This document shows positions 1-7,147 of a stretch of 64,000 nt of DNA, one piece after another; position 1 is the stretch's first letter; each line of letters begins with the position of its first letter. The position numbers and the translations under genes were made by a program. The stretch lies in assembly GCA_964348455.1 (NCBI GenBank), contig CAYGCQ010000002.1, forward strand, positions 25,526 through 89,525, written 5' to 3'. Source of the DNA: UBA10133 sp964348455. GTDB lineage: Bacteria > Patescibacteriota > Microgenomatia > UBA1400 > MFAQ01. The notes under the pieces were generated by a model that worked only from the letters and a program-made list of their open reading frames with translations, was not told where the DNA came from and did no database searches.

Positions 1-1
1 T

Positions 2-535
2 CTTCTCTGGGGTGTTTCCCGAAGTCTCACTCATGAACTAGTACGCCACCGCGCCGGCTTTGGTTTCTCTCAGGTCTCCCAGCGATATGTCGGTGGCCGT
101 ACTTTGCGTTTTGTAGAACGCCCCGAATATTCCGAAGACGAGTTCCTTCATAGGCTATTCGAAGATAGAATTGAAAATACTCAGCATGAGTATGAATGGA
201 TTACAAATTATCTTTATGAAAAGCAGAAAGAATATTCAGGTGGAATCCTAAGTGCTGAGCATAAAACTGATTTACGAAAAAAGGTTCGTCAATCAGCTAG
301 GTCGCTCCTCCCCAACGAAACCGAAGCCCCTGTCGTCGTTACTGGCAATGTCCGTGCTTGGAGGCATTTTCTAAGCATGAGGGGTAGTGAGCATGCCGAA
401 ACAGAAATTCGTAGAGCTGCTTTCGAAGTTTATCGCTGTCTGGATCAAGTCGCCCCTATATTATTCGAAGACTTTGAAGTTAAAGTTTTCCCGGATAGCA
501 CAAATGGTTTATTCACACCCTTTCCGAAGGTTTAA
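2..535 (+). CDS. thyX: FAD-dependent thymidylate synthase ThyX (5' truncated)
   Basis: ThyX makes dTMP from dUMP with FAD and methylene-tetrahydrofolate. The reading frame is open from the window edge, so the N-terminus is missing. The ThyX signature appears as RHRAGFGFSQVSQRY (about residues 15-29 of the visible part), matching the family RHR-x7-S-x-RY pattern for dUMP/FAD binding. The C-terminal part has RHFLSMRG and an Arg-rich EIRRAAFEV helix, as expected. The stop lies 9 nt before ung, so the two nucleotide-metabolism and repair genes are probably cotranscribed. An internal TTG at 104 is not the true start, because the signature lies upstream of it. Confidence 0.92.
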   Translation, partial: LLWGVSRSLTHELVRHRAGFGFSQVSQRYVGGRTLRFVERPEYSEDEFLHRLFEDRIENTQHEYEWITNYLYEKQKEYSGGILSAEHKTDLRKKVRQSARSLLPNETEAPVVVTGNVRAWRHFLSMRGSEHAETEIRRAAFEVYRCLDQVAPILFEDFEVKVFPDSTNGLFTPFPKV

Positions 536-544
536 AATGCTTTC

Positions 545-1207
545 ATGGAAGTCCGATTAAAAACATCATGGAAAAACCTCCTCAAAGATGAGTTTGAGAA
601 ACCTTACTTTAAGGACTTAACTGAATTTGTCAAAAGTGAATATAAAACCGGCACGGTCTATCCACCCGCCAAATTTATTTTTAACGCCCTCGATAGTGTC
701 CCTTTTGAAAAAGTTAAGGTAGTTATTCTTGGCCAAGATCCCTATCACGGCCCAGGTCAGGCCCACGGTCTTTCATTCTCGGTTCCTGAAGGAGTTAAGC
801 TGCCCCCATCACTTCAGAATATTTACAAAGAAATTGAAACAGATATTGGTCTTACTCGACCTTCATCCGGAAACCTAGAGCGTTGGACTAAGCAAGGTGT
901 TCTTCTTCTCAATGCCACGCTTACTGTTCGCGGTGGACTCGCAGGTTCTCATCAGAACAAAGGTTGGGAGATTTTCACCGATGCGGTTATTCATACTTTA
1001 GCAAATCAAAAAGATAATTTAGTCTTTATTCTCTGGGGAAATTACGCCAAACAGAAAGGATCTTTTTTGGATCCAAAAAAACATTTGATATTATCTTCAC
1101 CCCATCCTTCTCCTTTTTCTGCTCATTCCGGTTTTTTTGGCAGCCGACCCTTCAGCCAAGCCAATGATTATCTCGCTTCCCACAAGCAGGCAATCATTGA
1201 CTGGTAG
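545..1207 (+). CDS. ung: Uracil-DNA glycosylase, family 1
   Basis: Excises uracil from DNA at the start of base excision repair. At 220 aa it has the usual family 1 length. The water-activating motif GQDPYHGPGQAHG (Asp65) is present, as is the minor-groove loop HPSPFSAHSG (His187); the family form is HPSPLSxxxG. There is no Shine-Dalgarno before ATG 545, and the 9-nt gap after thyX suggests translation within one mRNA. It converges on the next gene, with only 14 nt between stops. Confidence 0.96.
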   Translation: MEVRLKTSWKNLLKDEFEKPYFKDLTEFVKSEYKTGTVYPPAKFIFNALDSVPFEKVKVVILGQDPYHGPGQAHGLSFSVPEGVKLPPSLQNIYKEIETDIGLTRPSSGNLERWTKQGVLLLNATLTVRGGLAGSHQNKGWEIFTDAVIHTLANQKDNLVFILWGNYAKQKGSFLDPKKHLILSSPHPSPFSAHSGFFGSRPFSQANDYLASHKQAIIDW

Positions 1208-1221
1208 GGGCCTCGTTTCAA

Positions 1222-1692
1222 TTAGTCGACTGCTTGTGTCCCCGACTCTGTCGTGGTTTCGGTAGCTGTATTTGTTTCAGTTATATCCTTCTGATTAATT
1301 TTGTTTTCTTTTAGCCAGACAACTAGAGATTCTTGAAGTTTTTTTACTTCCAACCTCTTAGCCTTTATCGCAGCTAGTCTGGTCATGAGAACCTTTCTTT
1401 GGGCTTCAGTAATTCTCTTTCTTGCGGCAAGCTGCTTGATCTTTGTCTCACTTACTGCTTCATCCACTTCTTTTGATTCTTCTTTTGGTGTTGGTGTTAC
1501 AGAAGGTGTGGTGCGCACAAATAAACTTCTAACTGAAAATGAACTTTTCTTAGAATCTGTCTGTTCACCCATCACTTCACCTTTTTGGAACCACTTGTCA
1601 AACGGCCAGAATGCAGAGCTTGTTTTTGGAAGGACTAAGGCCATTGCCAACATCCCCACCACGATTCCTCCTATAATTTTTTTATTCTTCAT
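1222..1692 (-). CDS. Exported helical protein of unknown function
   Basis: I do not recognise this 156-aa protein. The N-terminus has a Lys-rich start and a hydrophobic stretch (about residues 7-28) ending near SSA, so it is probably a signal peptide or membrane anchor. Residues 65-75 are Thr/Pro-rich (TPSVTPTPK). A charged alpha-helical segment (about 83-135, rich in K, R, A and L) follows, then a Thr-rich tail. It has its own promoter region in the 100-nt gap toward the radical SAM gene. No enzymatic motif is visible. Confidence 0.65.
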   Translation of the reverse strand: MKNKKIIGGIVVGMLAMALVLPKTSSAFWPFDKWFQKGEVMGEQTDSKKSSFSVRSLFVRTTPSVTPTPKEESKEVDEAVSETKIKQLAARKRITEAQRKVLMTRLAAIKAKRLEVKKLQESLVVWLKENKINQKDITETNTATETTTESGTQAVD

Positions 1693-1762
1693 ACAGGTTG
1701 TAAATATTAACTAGTATTTTCATTGTAAACAACTACTGTGGATAATCAATCTGGTTGATAAC

Positions 1763-1789
1763 AAAAAGAGCTCCCTTTGGAGGAGCTCT
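1763..1789 (-). terminator. Rho-independent terminator of the radical SAM gene
   Basis: The 8-bp stem AGAGCTCC/GGAGCTCT has a 7-nt loop and is followed on the minus strand by a run of T (AAAAA at 1763-1767 on the plus strand). It lies 6 nt after the stop of the radical SAM gene. Confidence 0.85.
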
Positions 1790-1794
1790 AATAC

Positions 1795-2910
1795 CTATTT
1801 CCACTTTCTGACTATGGCATGGCAGGTGTTGCACATGTCATCAAATGGACAGGCTGTGCAGTCTTCTTCGGTTCCATCGGGCTTACAATTTGCCGAAGCT
1901 TTCCGTCGATTTGCGAGATAAACAAGTTTGTGTATCTGAGCAATAGACTTTTTTACAGTTTCAAAGACTGCTTCGCCGGTATGAATGTCGGCATTACACA
2001 ATCCACTTTTGACAGGAATGCATTGAGGGGTCGGGATACATACCTCTCCTTCAGATCTGACCATTAGTCCGTTAACACTTATAGTCCCATGCTCAACCTT
2101 GATCTTTAAAGCTTCGCACATTCCACCTTGGGGGACTTGAACATTATTTACTCCGGCTACCTGGGTAATAATAGTCTCCCCTTTGATGAATATCTTGTGA
2201 CGGAAGCCGGTGCTTTCATCTAGAGGATATATTGTCGTGTTCAGATCGTGCGAATTTCCAAAGTCGGCAAAGTGTGCTTCTAGGTGAGTGTATATATCTT
2301 CAAACTCCTTGTCACCCAAAGCATATTCTTTATATCCACTACTTGCTGTGACGAAGTTTATAAGATCCAGAAGTTTTTGTTTGTTTCCTAGAAACGATCT
2401 ATTTATCACGACTGTGGTAAACAGGTCATGATCAAGAATGTGGTACAGTCCCTGATCATCCCGAACCTCTCTCTGCTTAGGATACAGAGCGATTATCCTT
2501 TTAAGAATAGACAGATATTCCTTGTCATTTATGCCCGGCTGAAGACTCAAATTAAAGTTTGTCAGCAGCCCTTTTTCATAAAGGTCCAGAGCATAGTCTA
2601 GATTCTTTTTTTCAATTTTGAGACTTGATATTAATCCAGCCGTGACGATTGAAACTTTTTTTCCAAGACTCAAAATATGGTCACAAATCTCAATGAAATT
2701 TGGATGAAGAAGGGGTTCTCCTCCAATTGGGAGTATTTGATCACACTGAACATACTCATTGATCCAATCTATCCGGACAATAATTAAATCAAGAGGTACA
2801 TGCTTCCCTCTTGAGTGAACTACGTCTTTTTTGTAGCACCACGGACAAGATCCGTAGCACCTGTCTGTAATCTCCACAAAAGCGGAGTTCTTACTCGTAA
2901 TGGTGGCCAT
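1795..2910 (-). CDS. Radical SAM protein with C-terminal Cys cluster (SPASM-like)
   Basis: A 371-aa radical SAM enzyme. The CxxxCxxC motif for the catalytic 4Fe-4S cluster is CYGSCPWC (about residues 18-25), followed by GGEPLLHPN, the SAM-binding GGEP motif. The C-terminal third carries many cysteines (GEVCIPTPQC, then CKPDGTEEDCTACPFDDMC), resembling a SPASM or twitch auxiliary cluster domain. Such enzymes often modify peptides or proteins, but no precursor peptide is visible nearby, so the substrate is unknown. The start is well set by AGGAGG (2915-2920) four nt before ATG. It is a single-gene unit with its own terminator. Confidence 0.9.
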   Translation of the reverse strand: MATITSKNSAFVEITDRCYGSCPWCYKKDVVHSRGKHVPLDLIIVRIDWINEYVQCDQILPIGGEPLLHPNFIEICDHILSLGKKVSIVTAGLISSLKIEKKNLDYALDLYEKGLLTNFNLSLQPGINDKEYLSILKRIIALYPKQREVRDDQGLYHILDHDLFTTVVINRSFLGNKQKLLDLINFVTASSGYKEYALGDKEFEDIYTHLEAHFADFGNSHDLNTTIYPLDESTGFRHKIFIKGETIITQVAGVNNVQVPQGGMCEALKIKVEHGTISVNGLMVRSEGEVCIPTPQCIPVKSGLCNADIHTGEAVFETVKKSIAQIHKLVYLANRRKASANCKPDGTEEDCTACPFDDMCNTCHAIVRKWK

Positions 2911-2999
2911 GATGCCTCCTCTATTTTAGGGTACGTGCAATTAAGAGATATCATACCCCATAGTCTAGAGAAAGTCAAACTTCTGAGCCTGTTTACCCC

Positions 3000-3434
3000 C
3001 TACTTGTAGTAGCTCTTCACCTGAAATAGTAGATATAGGGAGATTCCACTTCCGACCACCATTCCAAGCAACTGCATGGTAAGAAGTGAGTAGATGGCAT
3101 TGACCAGAACAGAATAGTAGGCATAGTTCCAGCCCATTTTTGATCTTTTAAACAGTCCAGGGATAGAAAGCAACATCAAGACAAAAGCTACGATCAGAAA
3201 AATTGCCGGCAAAGTGAAGTTAAAACCCGATCTTGCCGCCATGTAACCCCCATAGGGGGTACCATACATCATGGCGTTAAATCCCCAGAGGGCAGTAATT
3301 CCCGGTATAGTCGCAATAACCCCAATTATTTCAATCCAGGGTGCAAAATCTACGATCAGACCCTTCATATTCTTTGGTAAAGCTGGGGCCTTCTTTACCA
3401 GATACACCTCTAGTGTCTTAGATAGATTATCCAT
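3000..3434 (-). CDS. Small multi-pass membrane protein
   Basis: 144 aa with about four hydrophobic segments (near residues 30-52, 70-93, 102-122 and 124-140) and a Lys-rich N-terminus. The order is an N-terminal amphipathic stretch (KTLEVYLVKKAPALPKN), then helices separated by a short basic loop (FKRSKMGW). I cannot assign a family. No Shine-Dalgarno is seen before the ATG. It lies 89 nt upstream of the radical SAM gene, which has its own Shine-Dalgarno, so cotranscription is possible but not shown. Confidence 0.7.
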   Translation of the reverse strand: MDNLSKTLEVYLVKKAPALPKNMKGLIVDFAPWIEIIGVIATIPGITALWGFNAMMYGTPYGGYMAARSGFNFTLPAIFLIVAFVLMLLSIPGLFKRSKMGWNYAYYSVLVNAIYSLLTMQLLGMVVGSGISLYLLFQVKSYYK

Positions 3435-3521
3435 AGTTTTTTGTAACTACTAATATAATAATTCTAACAGTTTTTCAAAAAAAGGCAGAACTTGCACAGC
3501 AGAAAGATCAGCTTCGATAAG

Positions 3522-3580
3522 TTGACCAATAAGGCTTATAGTGATATACTCTCCAAAGTAAAAATTCGCACCTTAAGGAG
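3522..3580 (+). promoter_or_regulatory. Sigma-70-type promoter and Shine-Dalgarno of the TerC gene
   Basis: TTGACC (3522-3527), 17-nt spacer, TATACT (3545-3550). The leader is about 30 nt and AAGGAG (3575-3580) lies 5 nt before ATG 3586. One of the clearest promoters in the window. Confidence 0.85.
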
Positions 3581-3585
3581 TTAAA

Positions 3586-4296
3586 ATGACTTTTCTTTCG
3601 CTTGCAATGGCCTTTCTATCTCTCGTGGCTCTGGAAACGGTTCTGGGAATAGATAACATTGTCTTTGTCGGGATACTTTCCGACAGACTGGAATCAGGCC
3701 AGAGGCCTCGAGCACGAATGCTTGGTTTGGTGGGAGCCATTTTTACACGATGTATTCTTCTCTTGGCAATCTCCTGGCTTGTCGGGCTTACAAGCCCTCT
3801 ATTTGTCGTCTTTGGGCACGCTGTTAGTTTAAAGGACTTGATCTTGCTAGCTGGAGGCCTATTCCTCATCTACAAGGCCACTATGGAAATTCATCATCTG
3901 ATGGAAAATGGCCAAGAGGTGGCATCAAATCCATCTGGTAAGGTGGCTTCTTTTTGGGGAACCATCGGCACAATCATGATCATGGATGTGGTTTTCTCAC
4001 TTGATAGTGTGATTACCGCGGTGGCTATGGTAAACCAGGTTTCGCTAATGATAGCGGCCATCATCGTCGCGATGTTAATCATGATAATGTCGGTAAATAA
4101 AATTTCCGATTTTATCTCTCTCCATCCGACGGTAAAAACTCTGGCGCTATCCTTCTTACTCATGATTGGATTCACACTCATAGTTGGAGCTATTGGTTTC
4201 GAAATACCCAAAGCTTTTATCTATGTGGCGATGGGGTTCTCAATCTTCGTTGAAACACTGAACATAAAAATGCATGCCAGGCATAAAAATAAATAA
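3586..4296 (+). CDS. TerC-family integral membrane protein (YkoY/YjbE-like)
   Basis: 236 aa with about seven membrane helices. Two acidic intramembrane motifs typical of TerC are present: ETVLGIDNIVFV (about residues 17-28) and its pseudo-repeat MDVVFSLDSVITAV (about 130-143). TerC proteins are linked to metal efflux, mostly manganese in YkoY/YceF-type members, and to tellurium resistance. Manganese or other cation export is inferred here from family only. The start is fixed by a good Shine-Dalgarno, and a terminator follows the stop, so this is a monocistronic unit. Confidence 0.92.
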   Translation: MTFLSLAMAFLSLVALETVLGIDNIVFVGILSDRLESGQRPRARMLGLVGAIFTRCILLLAISWLVGLTSPLFVVFGHAVSLKDLILLAGGLFLIYKATMEIHHLMENGQEVASNPSGKVASFWGTIGTIMIMDVVFSLDSVITAVAMVNQVSLMIAAIIVAMLIMIMSVNKISDFISLHPTVKTLALSFLLMIGFTLIVGAIGFEIPKAFIYVAMGFSIFVETLNIKMHARHKNK

Positions 4297-4304
4297 TCTC
4301 TGAA

Positions 4305-4327
4305 GGTGCCAATTGGCACCTTTTTTT
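4305..4327 (+). terminator. Rho-independent terminator of the TerC gene
   Basis: Perfect GGTGCC-AATT-GGCACC hairpin followed by seven T, 9 nt after the stop. Confidence 0.93.
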
Positions 4328-4372
4328 GTTATTGAGAGCGTTTGGAAGGCAATATGCCTCATCATAGTACCA

Positions 4373-4663
4373 ATGGAAAAATTAATGGGTCTCGGGAAAG
4401 AGGGTCTGCAGTTTTCGGGCAAGGGTGAGGTTTACTCGTTCACTGTTATGTATGACTCTCCTGAAAAATTTCAGTTTCTGTTACCGTATGTAGTTGCTCT
4501 TGTACAGTTGGAAGAAGGTCCAAAAATTACTTCCATGCTTACAGATGTGGATCCTGATAGTGTTTATATCGGCATGCCGGTTGAAATGGTCACAAGAAAG
4601 CTTTCCGAAGACGGAGACAGGGGTGTAATTTCTTATGGATACAAATTCAGGCCACCATTGTAG
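4373..4663 (+). CDS. DUF35 OB-fold protein lacking its zinc ribbon
   Basis: The 96-aa product from ATG 4373 matches the C-terminal OB-fold of DUF35 proteins: SGKGEVYSFTV, PYVVALVQLEEGP, LTDVDPDSVYIGMPVEMV, YGYKFRPPL. In archaea and some bacteria the full proteins carry an N-terminal rubredoxin-like zinc ribbon and scaffold acetyl-CoA acetyltransferase/HMG-CoA synthase-type complexes. The ribbon is absent, and no CxxC can be read in the 45 nt between this ATG and the TerC terminator. The frame stays open upstream to a TTG at 4313, but that lies inside the terminator. It could be a functional OB-only form or a truncated acquired gene. No partner thiolase is in the window. Confidence 0.75.
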   Translation: MEKLMGLGKEGLQFSGKGEVYSFTVMYDSPEKFQFLLPYVVALVQLEEGPKITSMLTDVDPDSVYIGMPVEMVTRKLSEDGDRGVISYGYKFRPPL

Positions 4664-4695
4664 TAATTGATGCTATAGAGTGGTAACATCTATCC

Positions 4696-4947
4696 ATGGC
4701 AAAAATCAAAAGTCTCTGTGGTAAATGTAACAACGGCTGTTCAGAAGGGTTCACTCTTTTTACCCGAGACGACTCTGAGAAGATAATGAAAAAGTTTTCA
4801 TTTCTAAGGGTAATTAAGTCCGGAATAGGTATCGTAGGGAAAACCAAGAAAAACTATCACATAGTCAAGTGCGACAAGCTTATGGCCAATGGCGCTTGCG
4901 AAAGCTATCCTGAAAATGCTCCAGCCTGGTGCAAGATAAAATCTTAG
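4696..4947 (+). CDS. Small Cys-rich protein, YkgJ-like zinc/iron-sulfur type
   Basis: 83 aa with an N-terminal CGKCNNGC cluster and a C-terminal CDKLMANGACESYPENAPAWC block. The latter resembles the YkgJ/CxxCxxCC-type pattern C-(x)n-C-x-x-Y-x-x-x-P-x-x-C thought to bind zinc or an Fe-S cluster. The basic, Lys-rich middle (KKFSFLRVIKSGIGIVGKTKK) suggests nucleic-acid contact, but that is only an inference. It sits 32 nt after the OB-fold gene on the same strand. Confidence 0.6.
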   Translation: MAKIKSLCGKCNNGCSEGFTLFTRDDSEKIMKKFSFLRVIKSGIGIVGKTKKNYHIVKCDKLMANGACESYPENAPAWCKIKS

Positions 4948-4959
4948 TTTCAAGCCTGA

Positions 4960-5781
4960 CTATAGCCAGCGGAAATAACTTCCCGGGAAACTAACCTCTA
5001 CCCCTCCAAACCGCCTTTTAAATTCAGTAAAACCTAACCATCTTTTTTGTGGGGTACGTTCGTCATAAATTCCCTCCAGGTCAAAAAAATTTAAGCCATT
5101 GTTTTTGGCTCTGAGTATTTCTTCCCAAACCAGTTTATAGTGAGCTCCTGAAACTCTCCCCACTTCACTTGTCCAGGTTTGATAGTAGTTTGCACAGTCT
5201 TTGCTGTAAATTATCAAAAGTCCGGAATGATACGACTCTCCCGACCTGCTAACAATAAGCCTAGCATTCCCTTCAAATCTTTTTAAAATACTCGCCAGCT
5301 CCTTTTCTTTCATGGTCCAAACCTTACTATTTTTTTTCCATAATTTGAAAAACTTCCCAGGATCACACTCTTCCACGACTAAGTTTTTATTTTTTGATAT
5401 CTGTCTTCTTGCATTTTCTGACAAATCTTTCCAAAGTTCTTTCTCGCTTTTTGTCAGATCAAGGATAAAAGTTTTTGTTGCTAAGTAGGGGAATTTACTT
5501 ATTTTATATCCCGCCATTTTATAACCCAGTTCGTCCTGAACTCTCATCGGCTCAATCACCGAAGACACCACTTTATATTTTTTCTTAAGTTTTTTTAGGG
5601 CTTTCCAGTTAGGGTCATATCGAGATCTCTGTAACTTCATCATCTTCATCCCCATTAAACCAAGTGGAATAATAAAGACATTCATGTTGTGTTTTTTATC
5701 TTCAGATACTATAGATATGACCTTCCATCCTTTGTCTTGCAGATATCCTGCCCATCCGGCTGTCTGCCTAATATCTTCCAT
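4960..5781 (-). CDS. FemAB-type peptidoglycan cross-bridge ligase (second copy)
   Basis: 273 aa. FemA/FemB/FemX enzymes transfer amino acids from aminoacyl-tRNA onto the lipid II stem peptide. Family features: FILDLTKSEKELWKDLSENARRQI (the W-x-x-L-x-x-x-x-R block) and a C-terminal GNAT-like domain with FFDLEGIYDE and GFTEFKRRFGG near the end. Its ATG directly follows the stop of the longer upstream copy, so the two are translationally coupled. The amino acid transferred cannot be told from sequence. Confidence 0.85.
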   Translation of the reverse strand: MEDIRQTAGWAGYLQDKGWKVISIVSEDKKHNMNVFIIPLGLMGMKMMKLQRSRYDPNWKALKKLKKKYKVVSSVIEPMRVQDELGYKMAGYKISKFPYLATKTFILDLTKSEKELWKDLSENARRQISKNKNLVVEECDPGKFFKLWKKNSKVWTMKEKELASILKRFEGNARLIVSRSGESYHSGLLIIYSKDCANYYQTWTSEVGRVSGAHYKLVWEEILRAKNNGLNFFDLEGIYDERTPQKRWLGFTEFKRRFGGVEVSFPGSYFRWL

Positions 5782-6801
5782 CTACTTTCTAATCCTTGCC
5801 ACTAACTTCAAAATAGACCATCGGAATTTATCTGCAATCACATAAACACCATAAAGCGTTTTATTAACTACCAAGTCATAAGTTCCTACAAACTCCGTCA
5901 ACTCTCCACCATAGCCCTGTTTAAACCTATGAAAGCCATACCAAGGATCACTCTTGTCTGGCTCAGGCCCCATACTTCCCCACATATCAAACATTTTGCA
6001 GCCATGTTTTTTTCCTAGCTTAATCGCTTCCCACATCATCAGATTATTAGCCATCACCTCTCTATTTTCATTGCTTGAAGCCCCATATGGATAATACAAA
6101 ACGCCATTTAATTCAAAGAGAACCCATGTTGTTAAAACTTTACCTTCATATAGCGCTTTCATCAAATGTCCTCCCCCGGAAACTATCATGGTCTGCCACA
6201 TTTTATGATGATATTTTTTACTGTGAGCAAAAAACTTCTGTCTCTTCGTGGTGTCCTCTGTTAACTTCCAGTACTCGTTAAAAGCCTCTTTAGAATTATC
6301 TTCTACGATTTGGACACCTCTTTTTTCTGCCAAACGAATATTATATCTCGTCTTCTGATGCATATTTTTCAGTATCTCTTCCTCAGACTTGGAGATGTCC
6401 AGCTGAAAAGTATATTTAGTAAACAGTGGTTTACCTGACTTCAAGTCAAAGCCACGATTCAATTTTTTCAACTTGTCTTCATTTGTTTTTCCGGCTTTTT
6501 CATTCGGTTCAAGCTTGACCAAAATTGCTCCCTTTTTCTCTGCTTCTTGTTTTATTCCCTCCATTGCCTCACTGTTAGGGATGGCTGACTTTGGACAATA
6601 GCCTATAAAAAATTTGGTCTTCGGGACCTTATGCCAAGTAATTTGATAAACCTCATCAATAACTTCGTCATTTTCTTCCACCAGGCGCAACACCTCCACC
6701 CCGGTCAGTTTTCGGAACTCTCCCCATTGCCATGACTGTAAGGGGTGTCGGGCGACACGGTCAAATGCTTTTTTGTCTTTTTCTGTAGCTTCTCTAATCA
6801 C
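5782..6801 (-). CDS. FemAB-type peptidoglycan cross-bridge ligase (first copy)
   Basis: 339 aa with tandem GNAT-like folds. The N-terminal HPLQSWQWGEFRKLTG is typical of the family, followed by FQLDISKSEEEILKNMHQKTRYNIRLAEKRGV (the K-x-R-Y-N-I block) and C-terminal FDMWGSMGPEP with GFHRFKQGYGGE. It starts at GTG 6799-6801 with a -10 box 6 nt upstream and no Shine-Dalgarno, so the mRNA is probably leaderless. It is the first gene of a two-gene operon with the 273-aa paralogue, like the two-enzyme FemA/FemB and MurM/MurN systems that extend a bridge stepwise. Confidence 0.9.
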   Translation of the reverse strand: MIREATEKDKKAFDRVARHPLQSWQWGEFRKLTGVEVLRLVEENDEVIDEVYQITWHKVPKTKFFIGYCPKSAIPNSEAMEGIKQEAEKKGAILVKLEPNEKAGKTNEDKLKKLNRGFDLKSGKPLFTKYTFQLDISKSEEEILKNMHQKTRYNIRLAEKRGVQIVEDNSKEAFNEYWKLTEDTTKRQKFFAHSKKYHHKMWQTMIVSGGGHLMKALYEGKVLTTWVLFELNGVLYYPYGASSNENREVMANNLMMWEAIKLGKKHGCKMFDMWGSMGPEPDKSDPWYGFHRFKQGYGGELTEFVGTYDLVVNKTLYGVYVIADKFRWSILKLVARIRK

Positions 6802-6807
6802 ACTTCT

Positions 6808-6837
6808 ATTCTACCTTCTTGAGAGCGCCTCAGACAA
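6808..6837 (-). promoter_or_regulatory. Promoter of the FemAB operon, leaderless type
   Basis: On the minus strand TTGTCT (6832-6837), 18-nt spacer, TAGAAT (6808-6813), then 6 nt to the GTG start codon. Confidence 0.7.
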
Positions 6838-6866
6838 GCTTGCCGTATTTAAATATCTCATAATGA

Positions 6867-6900
6867 TATAATCGCGAGTGTAAGCACATTTCTATGGAGG
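6867..6900 (+). promoter_or_regulatory. Extended -10 promoter and Shine-Dalgarno
   Basis: TGATATAAT, an extended -10 with TATAAT at 6867-6872. GGAGG (6896-6900) lies 5 nt before ATG 6906 and selects that start over the in-frame ATG at 6894, which overlaps the Shine-Dalgarno. Confidence 0.7.
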
Positions 6901-6905
6901 TTCAG

Positions 6906-7118
6906 ATGGATCCGATTCTCGATCTCGAACGTGTATATAAGGCCAAAAAAAGGTTTGCCAGGAATCAGTTTTGGCGCGCTTTAACTGACAAAAAACCGAC
7001 AGAAATAGAAGTCAACGGTCTGAAAAAGGCTATCAAATGGTCCAAAAAAGGAGACCTCGGGTTTTTTCTCAAGCATCTCGCCACTTTTGTCTGTTGGGTA
7101 AAAGAAATAAAAGAATAA
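6906..7118 (+). CDS. Small basic protein of unknown function
   Basis: 70 aa from ATG 6906, rich in Lys and Arg (KAKKRFARNQF, KKAIKWSKKG) with a more hydrophobic C-terminal half (FFLKHLATFVCWVKE). I do not recognise a family. It is a single-gene unit with a good promoter, a strong Shine-Dalgarno and a terminator, so it is probably expressed. It converges on the helicase gene. Confidence 0.6.
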   Translation: MDPILDLERVYKAKKRFARNQFWRALTDKKPTEIEVNGLKKAIKWSKKGDLGFFLKHLATFVCWVKEIKE

Positions 7119-7120
7119 AC

Positions 7121-7147
7121 AAAATCCCCGCTTAGGCGGGGATTTTT
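7121..7147. terminator. Bidirectional terminator
   Basis: CCCCGC-TTAG-GCGGGG (7126-7141) followed by ATTTTT on the plus strand and by ATTTTGTTT on the minus strand. It serves the small basic gene and the convergent helicase gene. Confidence 0.9.
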
